Shown here: in pieces, positions 8,235-17,230 of the stretch
Layout of the letters: every line of letters starts with the position of its first letter
Numbering within the stretch: position 1 is the first letter of the stretch
Assembly (NCBI GenBank): GCA_902599625.1
Contig: CACKGF010000004.1
Location: 1 to 45,098 of the forward strand
DNA: 45,098 nucleotides
From: an uncultured Pelagibacteraceae bacterium
GTDB taxonomy: Bacteria; Pseudomonadota; Alphaproteobacteria; Pelagibacterales; Pelagibacteraceae
Reading direction: 5' to 3'
Position numbers and translations under genes: made by a program
The notes under the pieces: generated by a model
What the model saw: only the letters and a program-made list of their open reading frames with translations
Told to the model about the DNA's origin: nothing
The model's database searches: none

Positions 8235-11104
8235 TGTTACCAAATTCAGAAAAAGATTTTTTAAAGAGACACATTGGACCTTCTAAAGAAGATCAATCAA
8301 AAATGTTAAAAGAATTAAATTATAAATCACTAGATGATTTAATTGACAGCACAGTACCAGAAAAAATAAAGTTTAAAGGTGAATTAAATATTGGTGAGTC
8401 AAATTCAGAATATGAAGCTTTGAGAAAATTAAGAGCAATATCAAAAAAAAATCAAGTTTACTCTAATTTTATTGGTATGGGTTATTATGGAACTTATACA
8501 CCTTATGTAATTTTAAGAAATATATTAGAAAATCCAGGTTGGTATACTTCATATACACCTTATCAGCCAGAAGTAGCTCAAGGAAGACTTGAGATGTTAT
8601 TAAATTTTCAACAAATGATTGTTGATTTTACTGGAATGGATATAGCTAATGCCTCTTTATTAGATGAGGGTACAGCAGCAGCGGAGGCTATGGGCTTAAG
8701 TCACAGATTGAACAAAAAAGATAGTAATTTAGTTTTTGTATCTGAGGATTGTCATCCTCAAACAATAAATGTAATTCAAACTAGAGCTGAACCGTTGGGT
8801 TTAAAAGTATTGGTTGGTAAAGAAGATGAGGTTCTAGAACAGTTAAAAGAAGATTTAGTTTGTGGAATTTTACAATATCCTGGAACTTTAGGAGATATTA
8901 AAGACCCAAGTGAAGCAATTAGCAAAATTCATAAAAAGAATGGTAAGGCTGTATTAGCTTGTGATTTGTTAGCATTAGCAAAATTAAAAACACCAAGAGA
9001 ACTTGGTGCCGACATAGCAGTTGGAAGCTCACAAAGATTTGGTATCCCAATGGGATATGGAGGTCCACATGCAGCTTTTTTTGCAACAAAAGATGAGTAC
9101 AAAAGATCAATGCCAGGAAGAATTGTCGGTGTGTCAGTTGATAGACACGGTAACAAGGCATATAGATTGTCCTTGCAAACTAGAGAGCAACATATCAGAA
9201 GAGACAAGGCGACAAGCAACATTTGCACCGCCCAAGCTCTATTAGCAATTGTATCAGCAGCTTATTCTATTTATCACGGCCCAGATGGAATTAAGAATAT
9301 TTCTGAAAGAGTCTCACAATTAGCAAAAAGTTTTGCCGATAAAATAAAACAGTCTGGATATGAACTTTATTCTAATTATTTTTTTGATACTGTCACAATC
9401 ATTACTAAAGAAAAAACTGATCAAATTTATAAAAATGCTTTAAATCAAAAAGTTAATATACGTAAAGTAAATTCTGAAATGCTTGCAGTTTCTTTTGATG
9501 AAAGAAAGAATGTTTATAGAGTAAATCAACTGTTAAAAATTTTTAACGCAGCAGAATCAATTAAAAAAGAGGATCCTTCAGTAAGTTTACCTAATCTCCC
9601 AAAAAACTTATTGAGAACCTCAAAATATTTAGAACATCCAGTTTTCAACTCATACCATTCTGAAACTGAAATGTTGAGATACTTAAAAAGATTAGAAGAT
9701 AAGGATATAGCATTGAATAGAACAATGATTGCACTTGGTTCATGCACAATGAAGCTAAATGCTGCCGCTGAGATGATCCCAATTTCATGGAAAGAGTTTG
9801 CAGAACCTCATCCATTTGTCCCAATTGAACAAATGGAGGGATTCAGAGATCTATTTACTGATCTAAAAAATTGGTTGCGTTCCATAACTGGTTTCTCGGG
9901 TGTTTCTCTTCAACCTAATGCAGGTGCTCAAGGTGAATATGCGGGATTAATGGTTATACGAAAGTATCATTTAGATAGGGATGAGGCCAATAGAAACATA
10001 TGTTTAATTCCAAGTTCAGCACACGGTACTAATCCGGCAAGTGCACAAATGACTGGAATGAAAGTTGTTGTTGTTAATTGTGATAAAGAAGGAAATGTTG
10101 ATTTCGATGACTTAAAGAAAAAAGCAGAGCAACATTCTGAAAACCTTGGGGCATTAATGGTAACTTACCCATCCACTCATGGAGTTTTCGAAGAAAAAAT
10201 ATCAGATATTTGTGAGTTAGTTCATAAACATGGTGGTCAGGTTTATATGGATGGTGCAAATCTAAATGCATTAGTGGGAATTGCTAAACCAGGAAATTTT
10301 GGTCCAGACGTTTGTCATATTAATTTACATAAAACGTTTTGTATTCCTCATGGTGGAGGAGGACCTGGAATGGGACCAATTGCTTGTAAAAGACATTTAC
10401 AAGTTTACTTGCCCAACCACCCAGTAATAAAAGATTGTGGGCCAACTTCTGGAATTGGAGCAGTTTCTGCAGCCCCTTGGGGAAGTTCAAGCATTTTATC
10501 AATTTCTTGGATGTATATTAAAATGATGGGATCAACTGGATTAAAGCTTGCTACTCAAGTTGCAATATTGAATGCAAATTATATAGCTCATAGATTAAAA
10601 GATCACTTTCCGATTTTGTACAAAGGGTCAAATGGCAATGTGGCACACGAATGTATTATTGATATTAGAAAAATTAAATCAGAAACAGGAATAACAGAGG
10701 AAGATATTGCGAAAAGATTAATTGATTATGGTTTTCATGCACCAACTATGTCCTGGCCTGTTGCTGGTACAATGATGATAGAACCAACTGAAAGTGAAAG
10801 CCTTACAGAAATAGACAGATTTTGCGAAACTTTAATTAAGATTAAAAAAGAAATAGACAAGATTAAGTCTGGAGAGTTTGACAAAGTAGACAATCCAATT
10901 AAGAACGCACCTCATACTGATCTTGAACTGTCTTCTGACGAGTGGAAACACAAATACTCAAGAGAGGAAGCAGCTTATCCATCTAAATATTTAAAAACAA
11001 ATAAATTTTGGCCTCCAGTTGCTAGAGTTGATAATGTTTATGGAGATAAAAATATATTCTGCACCTGTCCAAGTATTGACGAATTTAAAGAAGATGCAGC
11101 TTAA
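8234..11104 (+). CDS. gcvP: Glycine dehydrogenase (decarboxylating), fused P-protein
   Basis: PLP-dependent P-protein that decarboxylates glycine and loads the remaining aminomethyl group on GcvH. At 956 residues it is the long single-chain form, with both halves (GcvPA and GcvPB) in one protein. The N-terminus has FLKRHIGP; the PLP lysine is about residue 700 in NLHKTFCIPHGGGGPG; GSCTMKLNAAAEM lies near 505. An AAGGAG at 8217-8222 precedes the start by 11 bases. Only 6 bases separate its stop from the next gene, with no terminator, so the riboswitch transcript probably continues into the lipid genes. Confidence 0.98.
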   Translation: MLPNSEKDFLKRHIGPSKEDQSKMLKELNYKSLDDLIDSTVPEKIKFKGELNIGESNSEYEALRKLRAISKKNQVYSNFIGMGYYGTYTPYVILRNILENPGWYTSYTPYQPEVAQGRLEMLLNFQQMIVDFTGMDIANASLLDEGTAAAEAMGLSHRLNKKDSNLVFVSEDCHPQTINVIQTRAEPLGLKVLVGKEDEVLEQLKEDLVCGILQYPGTLGDIKDPSEAISKIHKKNGKAVLACDLLALAKLKTPRELGADIAVGSSQRFGIPMGYGGPHAAFFATKDEYKRSMPGRIVGVSVDRHGNKAYRLSLQTREQHIRRDKATSNICTAQALLAIVSAAYSIYHGPDGIKNISERVSQLAKSFADKIKQSGYELYSNYFFDTVTIITKEKTDQIYKNALNQKVNIRKVNSEMLAVSFDERKNVYRVNQLLKIFNAAESIKKEDPSVSLPNLPKNLLRTSKYLEHPVFNSYHSETEMLRYLKRLEDKDIALNRTMIALGSCTMKLNAAAEMIPISWKEFAEPHPFVPIEQMEGFRDLFTDLKNWLRSITGFSGVSLQPNAGAQGEYAGLMVIRKYHLDRDEANRNICLIPSSAHGTNPASAQMTGMKVVVVNCDKEGNVDFDDLKKKAEQHSENLGALMVTYPSTHGVFEEKISDICELVHKHGGQVYMDGANLNALVGIAKPGNFGPDVCHINLHKTFCIPHGGGGPGMGPIACKRHLQVYLPNHPVIKDCGPTSGIGAVSAAPWGSSSILSISWMYIKMMGSTGLKLATQVAILNANYIAHRLKDHFPILYKGSNGNVAHECIIDIRKIKSETGITEEDIAKRLIDYGFHAPTMSWPVAGTMMIEPTESESLTEIDRFCETLIKIKKEIDKIKSGEFDKVDNPIKNAPHTDLELSSDEWKHKYSREEAAYPSKYLKTNKFWPPVARVDNVYGDKNIFCTCPSIDEFKEDAA

Positions 11105-11110
11105 AATTTG

Positions 11111-12352
11111 ATGAAAATTGCTGTAATTGGCTCAGGAATTTCTGGATTAAGTGCAGCATATTATTTATCAAAAAAACATAAAGTTGATCTTTTCGAAAAG
11201 GAAGATCGATTTGGTGGACATTCTCATACATTAGAAATTTCAACCGACATTCAAAGTAAAAAAAAGATCCGCACAGATATTGGATTTATAGTTTTTAACA
11301 AACATACCTATCCAAACTTGATTAATTTTTTTAGTGAGATTGGAATAGAGATTGAAAAAAGTAATATGAGTTTGTCATTTTTGGTAAAAGAAAAGAATTT
11401 AGAATATAGCGGTAAAGGAGTCCGAGGTATATTTTCTTATAAAAAAAATTTATTTGATCTAAATTTTCTAAAAATGTTTTATGAGATTATCAAGTTTTAT
11501 AACAAGAGTTCTAAATTGAATGATATAGATGAAAATTTAAATCTTGGAACATTTCTTCAAAAAGAAAAAATGTCAGATTTTTTTATTAATTATCACATTT
11601 TACCAATGGTATCAGCTATATGGTCAATGCCACCTGATAATGCGAAAAATATGCCTATTAAGTTTTTTTTAAAGTTTTTTCAAAATCATGGATTATTCAA
11701 GTTAAAAAACAGACCTCAATGGTACACTGTGAAAAATAGAAGTATTGAATATGTAAACGAAGTAATAAAAAAAATTAGTGGAGAGCACTTTAAAAATTAT
11801 AAAATTAAAAAAGTTACAAGATCTAGTAACTCTGCGTGCGTCTTTTATGGAGGGGAAAGCGAATATTTTGAATACGATAAAGTTGTGATTGCTACGCATG
11901 CAGATGAAGCTTTATCAATAATCGATGAGCCCTCTGATGATGAAAAAAGTATTTTGAGTAATTTTAAATACAAGAAAAACTTAGCAGTAATTCATTTTGA
12001 TGAAACTGTTATGCCAAAAAAAAAGATTAATTGGAGCGCATGGAATACTTTTGTATCAGAAAATAATGATAGTTCAGTTACTTACTGGTTAAATTTATTA
12101 CAGAATTTAAACATAGAAAAAAATATCTTTTTAACTTTAAATCCTCGTTTTAATATTGATGAAAAACTCGTGATTGATAAGATTCAATTTAGTCATCCAT
12201 ACTATGATCATGAAACTTTAAAAAATCAAAAAAAATTAGATTTATTACAAAATAAAAAAAATATATTGTTCTGTGGAAGTTATCATGGTTATGGTTTTCA
12301 TGAAGATGGTATTAAATCAACATTAAATATGCTTAAATTCATTAATGATTGA
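11111..12352 (+). CDS. FAD-dependent amine-oxidase-like protein of the CFA cluster
   Basis: Flavoprotein of about 413 residues of the type usually found beside DUF1365 and cyclopropane-fatty-acid synthase genes (COG2907-like). The N-terminal Rossmann motif VIGSGISGLSAAYYL is followed by FEKEDRFGGHSHT. The C-terminus has CGSYHGYGFHEDGIKS, which would close the FAD site. The ATG at 11111 is preferred to a TTG one codon earlier. It lies 6 bases after gcvP and overlaps the next gene by 8 bases. The likely role is oxidation or desaturation of a membrane fatty acid or its methylated product. This is inferred from the cluster; the exact reaction is not readable. Confidence 0.85.
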   Translation: MKIAVIGSGISGLSAAYYLSKKHKVDLFEKEDRFGGHSHTLEISTDIQSKKKIRTDIGFIVFNKHTYPNLINFFSEIGIEIEKSNMSLSFLVKEKNLEYSGKGVRGIFSYKKNLFDLNFLKMFYEIIKFYNKSSKLNDIDENLNLGTFLQKEKMSDFFINYHILPMVSAIWSMPPDNAKNMPIKFFLKFFQNHGLFKLKNRPQWYTVKNRSIEYVNEVIKKISGEHFKNYKIKKVTRSSNSACVFYGGESEYFEYDKVVIATHADEALSIIDEPSDDEKSILSNFKYKKNLAVIHFDETVMPKKKINWSAWNTFVSENNDSSVTYWLNLLQNLNIEKNIFLTLNPRFNIDEKLVIDKIQFSHPYYDHETLKNQKKLDLLQNKKNILFCGSYHGYGFHEDGIKSTLNMLKFIND

Positions 12353-13112
12353 AAATTCATTTATATATTCGGGTGAAGTCATTCATAAAAGATTTAAACC
12401 AAAAGAACATTTTTTTAAATACAGTGTATTCTCTTTATTAATCGATCTTAGCGAAATAAGACTTATAAATAAAAAAATTCCATTTTTTTCTTACAATAAA
12501 TTCAATGTTCTTAGTTTTTTTGATAAGGACCATGGCGAGAGGGATGGTTCTGATTTAGGAATCTGGGTAAAAAAAAAATTAAAAGAAAAAGGAATAACTT
12601 CAGAAGAAATTAAGATTAAAATTCTTTGTTACCCTAGAATTTTTGGATATGTTTTTAACCCTCTGAGTATTTTTTTCATTTATAATAAGATTGGTGAACC
12701 AATTTCAATTTTTTATGAAGTAAAAAATACATTTGGAGAACAACACACATATATATTCGAAATTAAACATCCAAACACACAAATTAAGAATGAGTGTAAA
12801 AAGAAGTTTTTCGTATCTCCCTTTATGGATCTTCAATCAGAATATTTTTTTAAAGTATTATTACCCAATGAAAAATTGTCTGTAATTATTGATCAAAGAG
12901 ACAAGGAAGGTAGGCTTCTGTTTGCATCCCAGGATGGAAAGAGGCATGATTTAACCTTAAAAAACTTATTGTTTTGCTATCTAAAGCACCCTCTAATGAG
13001 TTTTAAAGTCATATCAGCTATACATTTTGAAGCATTAAAATTGTGGATCAAAGGCGTTAAGTTGGTAAAAAAAAATATTAAAATAAAAAATAATACGACC
13101 TTTGAAAACTAA
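12345..13112 (+). CDS. DUF1365 family protein
   Basis: A 255-residue DUF1365 protein. Family features are IYSGEVIHKRFKPKEHFFKYSVF at the start in two pieces (IYSGEVIHKRFKP, then HFFKYSVF), PRIFGYVFNPLSIFFIY near residue 100, EVKNTFGEQHTY near 125, and KKFFVSPFMDLQ near 155. The biochemical role is not settled to my knowledge. Such genes regularly sit between a flavoprotein and a CFA-type methyltransferase, as here. The gene overlaps the flavoprotein gene by 8 bases and shares one base with the next gene (TAATG), so it acts with them. Confidence 0.88.
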   Translation: MIENSFIYSGEVIHKRFKPKEHFFKYSVFSLLIDLSEIRLINKKIPFFSYNKFNVLSFFDKDHGERDGSDLGIWVKKKLKEKGITSEEIKIKILCYPRIFGYVFNPLSIFFIYNKIGEPISIFYEVKNTFGEQHTYIFEIKHPNTQIKNECKKKFFVSPFMDLQSEYFFKVLLPNEKLSVIIDQRDKEGRLLFASQDGKRHDLTLKNLLFCYLKHPLMSFKVISAIHFEALKLWIKGVKLVKKNIKIKNNTTFEN

Positions 13113-14287
13113 TGATAAATAAAATTTCAGATAAAATCGTCTTTTCTGGTTTAAAGTTAATAAAGTACGGTACGCTAAATGTAACAACTTTCCAAAACAA
13201 AAAGTTGCAGTTTGGAGACGATGGCAATTTAGAGGTAAGCATTAAAATTAATAAGCCAGATTTTTCAAAAAATATAATTGCAAAAGGTAGTGTTGGTTTA
13301 GCAGAATCTTATATGAGAGGGGATTTTGAAACAGATGATTTATCTAAGTTAATTGAATTAAGTGCTAAAAATATAAAACTAGTTCACAAATTCTCTGGAA
13401 TACTGGACTTAACATATTTAAATTATTTTAAAAAATTCATTAATCGAAACACTAAAACAAAAAGTAAAGAACATATTTCAAAACACTATGATCTTGGAAA
13501 TGAATTCTTTTCTTTATGGCTTGACGATTCACTAACTTATTCAAGTGCAATTTTTGAAAATGAGAAATCAAATTTATACGAAGCACAAATAAATAAATAT
13601 AAAAAACTTTCAAGTCTACTTAAGCCAAAGTCAGGTGACAAACTACTAGAAATTGGATGTGGCTGGGGAGGATTTGCAGAATATATCGGAAAAAACCACG
13701 ATGTTAATCTTGATTGTATTACCATATCAAAAAAACAATATGAATTTGCCAAAAAACGTATTCATGATGCTGGTCTTAATGAAAAAATTAATATTCAAAT
13801 GAAAGATTATAGAGATGTAAAACAAAATTATAATTCTATAGCCTCAATAGAGATGATAGAAGCTGTGGGTAAAGATTATCTAAAAAATTACTTTCAAACA
13901 ATTAAGAAAAATTTGGTACCAGGAGGTAAGGCTGCAATTCAAGCAATCACAATAGACGATAACTTGTATAATAGATACAAAAGGAAAGAAGATTTCATTC
14001 AAAAATATATTTTCCCCGGAGGCTTTTTGCCATCTAAGAAGTCAATATTAGATTATGTAGAAAGAACTGGATTAAATTTTGATCAATGCAATTCCTATGG
14101 TTTACACTACAGCAATACGCTGAAAATTTGGAGAGACAAGTTTTCAGAAAGATGGGAAGAAATTTCAGAACAAGGTTTTGATAATACTTTTAAAAGAATG
14201 TGGAATTTCTATTTATCTTATTGTGAAGCAGGATTTAAATCTAAGAATATTGATTTAATTCAATTTTCTCTAACCAATAAAGCATGA
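13112..14287 (+). CDS. cfa: Cyclopropane-fatty-acyl-phospholipid synthase family methyltransferase
   Basis: SAM-dependent enzyme that adds a methylene or methyl group to unsaturated acyl chains of membrane phospholipids. The 391 residues hold KHYDLGNEFFSLWLDDSLTYSS near 124-145, the SAM motif LLEIGCGWGGFAEY near 178-191, SIEMIEAVG near 245, and FIQKYIFPGGFLPS near 290. E. coli Cfa has EHVG where this protein has EAVG, so the outcome may be methylation rather than ring formation. It lies in an unbroken run from DUF1365 to the DUF3833 gene, overlapping the latter by 4 bases (ATGA). The symbol denotes the family; the product is inferred. Confidence 0.88.
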   Translation: MINKISDKIVFSGLKLIKYGTLNVTTFQNKKLQFGDDGNLEVSIKINKPDFSKNIIAKGSVGLAESYMRGDFETDDLSKLIELSAKNIKLVHKFSGILDLTYLNYFKKFINRNTKTKSKEHISKHYDLGNEFFSLWLDDSLTYSSAIFENEKSNLYEAQINKYKKLSSLLKPKSGDKLLEIGCGWGGFAEYIGKNHDVNLDCITISKKQYEFAKKRIHDAGLNEKINIQMKDYRDVKQNYNSIASIEMIEAVGKDYLKNYFQTIKKNLVPGGKAAIQAITIDDNLYNRYKRKEDFIQKYIFPGGFLPSKKSILDYVERTGLNFDQCNSYGLHYSNTLKIWRDKFSERWEEISEQGFDNTFKRMWNFYLSYCEAGFKSKNIDLIQFSLTNKA

Positions 14288-14826
14288 TAAAAATGAAAAT
14301 ACTAAATTCAATTTTGTTGATAATTACTTTAGCTTTAGTTACAAGCTGTTCTAATAATATGAAACCAGAGGATTTTAAAAATACAAAACCGAGCCTTTTA
14401 ATTGAAGAATATTTTGATGGGAAAGTTAAAGCATGGGGAATTTTACAAGACCGAAGCGGTAAAGTTACAAGACAATTTAAAGCAGACTTAGTTGGATCCT
14501 TTAAAGATAATGTTATTACTTTAGATGAAGATTTTTACTGGACTGATGGTGAAAAACAAAAGAGAACATGGAAAATAAAAAAAATTGATGACAATAACTA
14601 TGTTGGTACTGCTCCGGATGTAGTGGGAGAGGCTACAGGTGTTCAATACGGATCAGCATTTAAATTTAAATACGATTTAATGGTGCCTTTTAAAAATAAA
14701 AATATCAAAATTTCATTTGATGACTGGATATTCAAACAAGACGAAAAAGTTGCAATTAATCGTGCAACACTTACTAAATTTGGATTTAAAGTTGGAGAAC
14801 TTACTGTATTTTTTATGAGAGATTAA
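14284..14826 (+). CDS. DUF3833 family lipoprotein
   Basis: A 180-residue protein with a lipoprotein signal: hydrophobic residues 6-19, then VTSC with the lipid-modified Cys at 22. The mature part matches DUF3833, with FDGKVKAWGILQDRSG near residue 43 and WKIKKIDDNNYVGTAPDVVGEA near 100 (WKIKKI, then NNYVGTAPDVVGEA). DUF3833 genes are commonly found at the end of flavoprotein-DUF1365-CFA clusters, so it may handle or shield the modified lipid at the membrane; this is inference. The start overlaps the CFA-type gene. The stop shares TTAA (14823-14826) with the stop of the convergent SDR gene. Confidence 0.85.
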   Translation: MIKMKILNSILLIITLALVTSCSNNMKPEDFKNTKPSLLIEEYFDGKVKAWGILQDRSGKVTRQFKADLVGSFKDNVITLDEDFYWTDGEKQKRTWKIKKIDDNNYVGTAPDVVGEATGVQYGSAFKFKYDLMVPFKNKNIKISFDDWIFKQDEKVAINRATLTKFGFKVGELTVFFMRD

Positions 14827-15581
14827 TCTCCAATTCTTTTCATTCCTTTTTCAACAATCTTAAAATATAAACCGTTTGGAATTACCTTAAGAACTTTCAT
14901 AATTGTTGTGAAAGACTTAGGAAAATGAATTTCAAAACCCTTGCTTTTTGTAAGTCCCTTAAACATTTGCTCTGCAGCAAACTCAGGTGATTTAATCATT
15001 GGCATTGGAAAATCATTTTGATCTGTCATAGGGGTTTTGATAAATCCAGGACTTACAAGAGATACTCTTACGTTACTTCTCTTGAGGTCAAAATATAAAC
15101 TTTCAGCAAAACTAGATAAAGCTGATTTAGATGCACAATAAGCTCCCGCTGCAGGAAGACCTCTATAACCTGCTACAGAAGACACTATAGATATTTGACC
15201 CGCTTTTTTACTTTTATAATACTCATAAACCGCATTTATTGAATTCACTGTTCCAAAAAAATTTACTTCCATAATTTTTCTTACTTTTTCAAGATTTAAT
15301 GTTTTTTCAGATTTTGGATCATGAATCCCTGTGCAGAAAACAGAGATATCAACTTCTCCAAGCTTTTCTTTTACTTGCGAGAATACGCTTTTACATTTTT
15401 CGTTGTCGGTAACGTCTAGAGGAAAAGCAATAATATTTTCATTAGATTTAGATATTTCATCTAATAAATTTTCTCTTCTTGCGGAAATAGCAACTTTCCA
15501 TCCTTCTTGAGCAAATTTTAGCGCTAAGGATTTTCCTATACCACTACTAGCTCCTGTAATCCAAATTGTTTTATTATTCAT
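14823..15581 (-). CDS. Short-chain dehydrogenase/reductase (SDR)
   Basis: NAD(P)-dependent oxidoreductase of 252 residues. The cofactor motif is TGASSGIGKSLALKF near residue 9, the active site is YCASKSALSSF near 150 with its Ser about 14 residues earlier (SIVSSVAGYRG), and GFIKTPMTDQ lies near 185. SDRs of this type accompany CFA clusters in other proteobacteria, so a lipid or aldehyde substrate is plausible, but it is on the opposite strand. Only 9 bases separate its start from the tspO start, so the two divergent promoters must lie within the genes. Confidence 0.88.
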   Translation of the reverse strand: MNNKTIWITGASSGIGKSLALKFAQEGWKVAISARRENLLDEISKSNENIIAFPLDVTDNEKCKSVFSQVKEKLGEVDISVFCTGIHDPKSEKTLNLEKVRKIMEVNFFGTVNSINAVYEYYKSKKAGQISIVSSVAGYRGLPAAGAYCASKSALSSFAESLYFDLKRSNVRVSLVSPGFIKTPMTDQNDFPMPMIKSPEFAAEQMFKGLTKSKGFEIHFPKSFTTIMKVLKVIPNGLYFKIVEKGMKRIGD

Positions 15582-15590
15582 ATAAGATTG

Positions 15591-16073
15591 ATGTATAGTA
15601 TGATTATGCTTAAAAATAAATTTATATCTTTTCTTCTATTTGCAATAGTTACATATTCAGCGTCTTTTATCGGTAGTATAGCGACAATTTCTTACAAAGA
15701 ACCATGGTACTCAAGTTTAAATAAATCGTTTCTAACTCCACCAGATTGGGTCTTTGCCCCTGTATGGACTACATTATATTTGTTTATGACCATAGCAATA
15801 TGGGCAGCGTGGCATAAAAATTATAAAAATATAAATCTTGTTTTAATTTATTTTATCCATCTATGCTTTAATACAACTTGGAGTATAGTTTTTTTTGTTT
15901 TTCACAATATTCTTTTTGCTCTTATAAATTTATTAGTAATTATTTTTTTCATAATAGTTTTAATTTTAAAATATAAAGATATAAACAAGGTAAGTTATTA
16001 TTTAATGATTCCTTATTTACTTTGGAGTTGTTATGCATTAATTCTAAATTTTACTTTGTTAATATTAAATTAA
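15591..16073 (+). CDS. tspO: TspO/MBR family membrane protein
   Basis: Five-helix membrane protein of the TspO (tryptophan-rich sensory protein / translocator protein) family, which binds porphyrins and other tetrapyrroles. Family segments visible are EPWYSSLNKSFLTPPDWVFAP in two pieces (PWYSSLNK, TPPDWVFAPVWTTLY), NTTWSIVFF, and PYLLWSCYALILN at the end. The length of about 160 residues is normal. The start is uncertain: ATG at 15591, 15600 and 15606 are all in frame, and a TTG at 15588 is less likely. It is divergent from the SDR gene by 9 bases and is followed 1 base later by the FAD oxidoreductase gene. Its place beside lipid-protection genes would suit a light-stress role, which is inference. 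Confidence 0.9.
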   Translation: MYSMIMLKNKFISFLLFAIVTYSASFIGSIATISYKEPWYSSLNKSFLTPPDWVFAPVWTTLYLFMTIAIWAAWHKNYKNINLVLIYFIHLCFNTTWSIVFFVFHNILFALINLLVIIFFIIVLILKYKDINKVSYYLMIPYLLWSCYALILNFTLLILN

Positions 16074-16074
16074 T

Positions 16075-17178
16075 ATGGATGATGTTGTTATAGTTGGTGG
16101 TGGTATAATAGGCACGTCTACAGCCTATTTTCTTTCAAAGGAAGGTAGAAAAGTAAAAGTAATTGAAAAAGATCCAACATATAAAAAAGCATCGTTTCCA
16201 TTATCCTTAGGAGGCTTTAGAAGACAATTTTTTCAAAAAGAAAACATAATGTTAGGAAAATTTTCTAAAGATTTTTTAATTAACGTACCTAAAGATTTAA
16301 AAACAAAAAATAATCCAAGCCCAACAGTAAGTATGGTTCCTAATGGCTATTTATTACTCTTTGGACCAGAACATGCACAGGAACAGTATTCAGCTCTAGA
16401 AAATCATAAAGCTTGTGATGCTGGTACAAAAAATATTAAGGGTTCAGAATTAAAAAAAGTATTTCCATATATAAGTGATGAAGGTATAGAAACAGCAACT
16501 TATTCTGACACTAAAATCGAGGGCTGGATTGATCCATATTTATTTCATAATGCTCTAAAGAATAAAGCAATTGAGCTCGGAGCTGAATTTGTTAAAGGAG
16601 ATGTCAAAAGTTTAAAAGAAATAGAAGCAAATGCAATTGTCTCTGCTGCAGGTTGTTGGACTAATGAACTTTTAAATGATATACCGGTTTTTCCTCAAAA
16701 ACATACAGTATTCAGATTTAAATGTCCTAAACATATTCCTGAAATGCCACTGACTGGAGATTTAACCTCCGGCGTCTATTGGAGACCCGAAGGAAAAGAA
16801 TATTTAGCAGGATCTCCAAAACCTGTATGGGATTCGCAAGACTTGGAGCCAGAGTGGAATGATTTTGAAGAATTAGTCTGGCCGGGTTTGGCTAAAAGAA
16901 TATCAGTATTTGAAGAAATCAAAATGACTGGAGCGTGGGCTGGTTATTATGATTGCAATAAATTAGATAATAATGCCGTAGTTGGAAAACATCCTGGTTA
17001 TAAAAATGTATATATGGCATCTGGATTTACAGGCAGAGGGTTGATGCAAGCGCCAGGCATAGGAAGAGCTTTGACAGAGTTAATTAATACTGGTTCATAC
17101 CAAACAATTAATTTAGATTGTTTTTCTGTTGAAAGAGTTTTAAAAAAAGAAGAAAGAGTTGAACCATACGTTTTGTAA
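16075..17178 (+). CDS. FAD-dependent oxidoreductase (DAO family)
   Basis: A 367-residue flavoprotein of the D-amino-acid oxidase / sarcosine oxidase beta superfamily. The N-terminal FAD motif is VVIVGGGIIGTSTAYFLSKEG; the C-terminal closing segment is NVYMASGFTGRGLMQAPGIG. GGFRRQFF near residue 48 resembles FOXRED1-like or secondary-amine dehydrogenases. A likely substrate is an N-methylated or D-amino acid such as sarcosine, which would tie in with glycine metabolism, but the sequence alone does not decide this. It starts one base after the tspO stop (TAATATGG). Confidence 0.85.
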   Translation: MDDVVIVGGGIIGTSTAYFLSKEGRKVKVIEKDPTYKKASFPLSLGGFRRQFFQKENIMLGKFSKDFLINVPKDLKTKNNPSPTVSMVPNGYLLLFGPEHAQEQYSALENHKACDAGTKNIKGSELKKVFPYISDEGIETATYSDTKIEGWIDPYLFHNALKNKAIELGAEFVKGDVKSLKEIEANAIVSAAGCWTNELLNDIPVFPQKHTVFRFKCPKHIPEMPLTGDLTSGVYWRPEGKEYLAGSPKPVWDSQDLEPEWNDFEELVWPGLAKRISVFEEIKMTGAWAGYYDCNKLDNNAVVGKHPGYKNVYMASGFTGRGLMQAPGIGRALTELINTGSYQTINLDCFSVERVLKKEERVEPYVL

Positions 17179-17181
17179 TTT

Positions 17182-17198
17182 TTTGTCTACTTGACAAA
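17182..17198 (+). promoter_or_regulatory. Inverted repeat with a TTGACA hexamer upstream of the MBL gene
   Basis: TTTGTC (17182-17187) and GACAAA (17193-17198) form a 6-base inverted repeat with a 5-base spacer. The right arm contains a perfect TTGACA (17191-17196). No good -10 hexamer lies at the proper distance before the start at 17231, so this may be an operator, a weak promoter or chance. Confidence 0.3.
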
Positions 17199-17230
17199 TC
17201 TTTTAAATATCTTAAGCATTATCGTTGACT

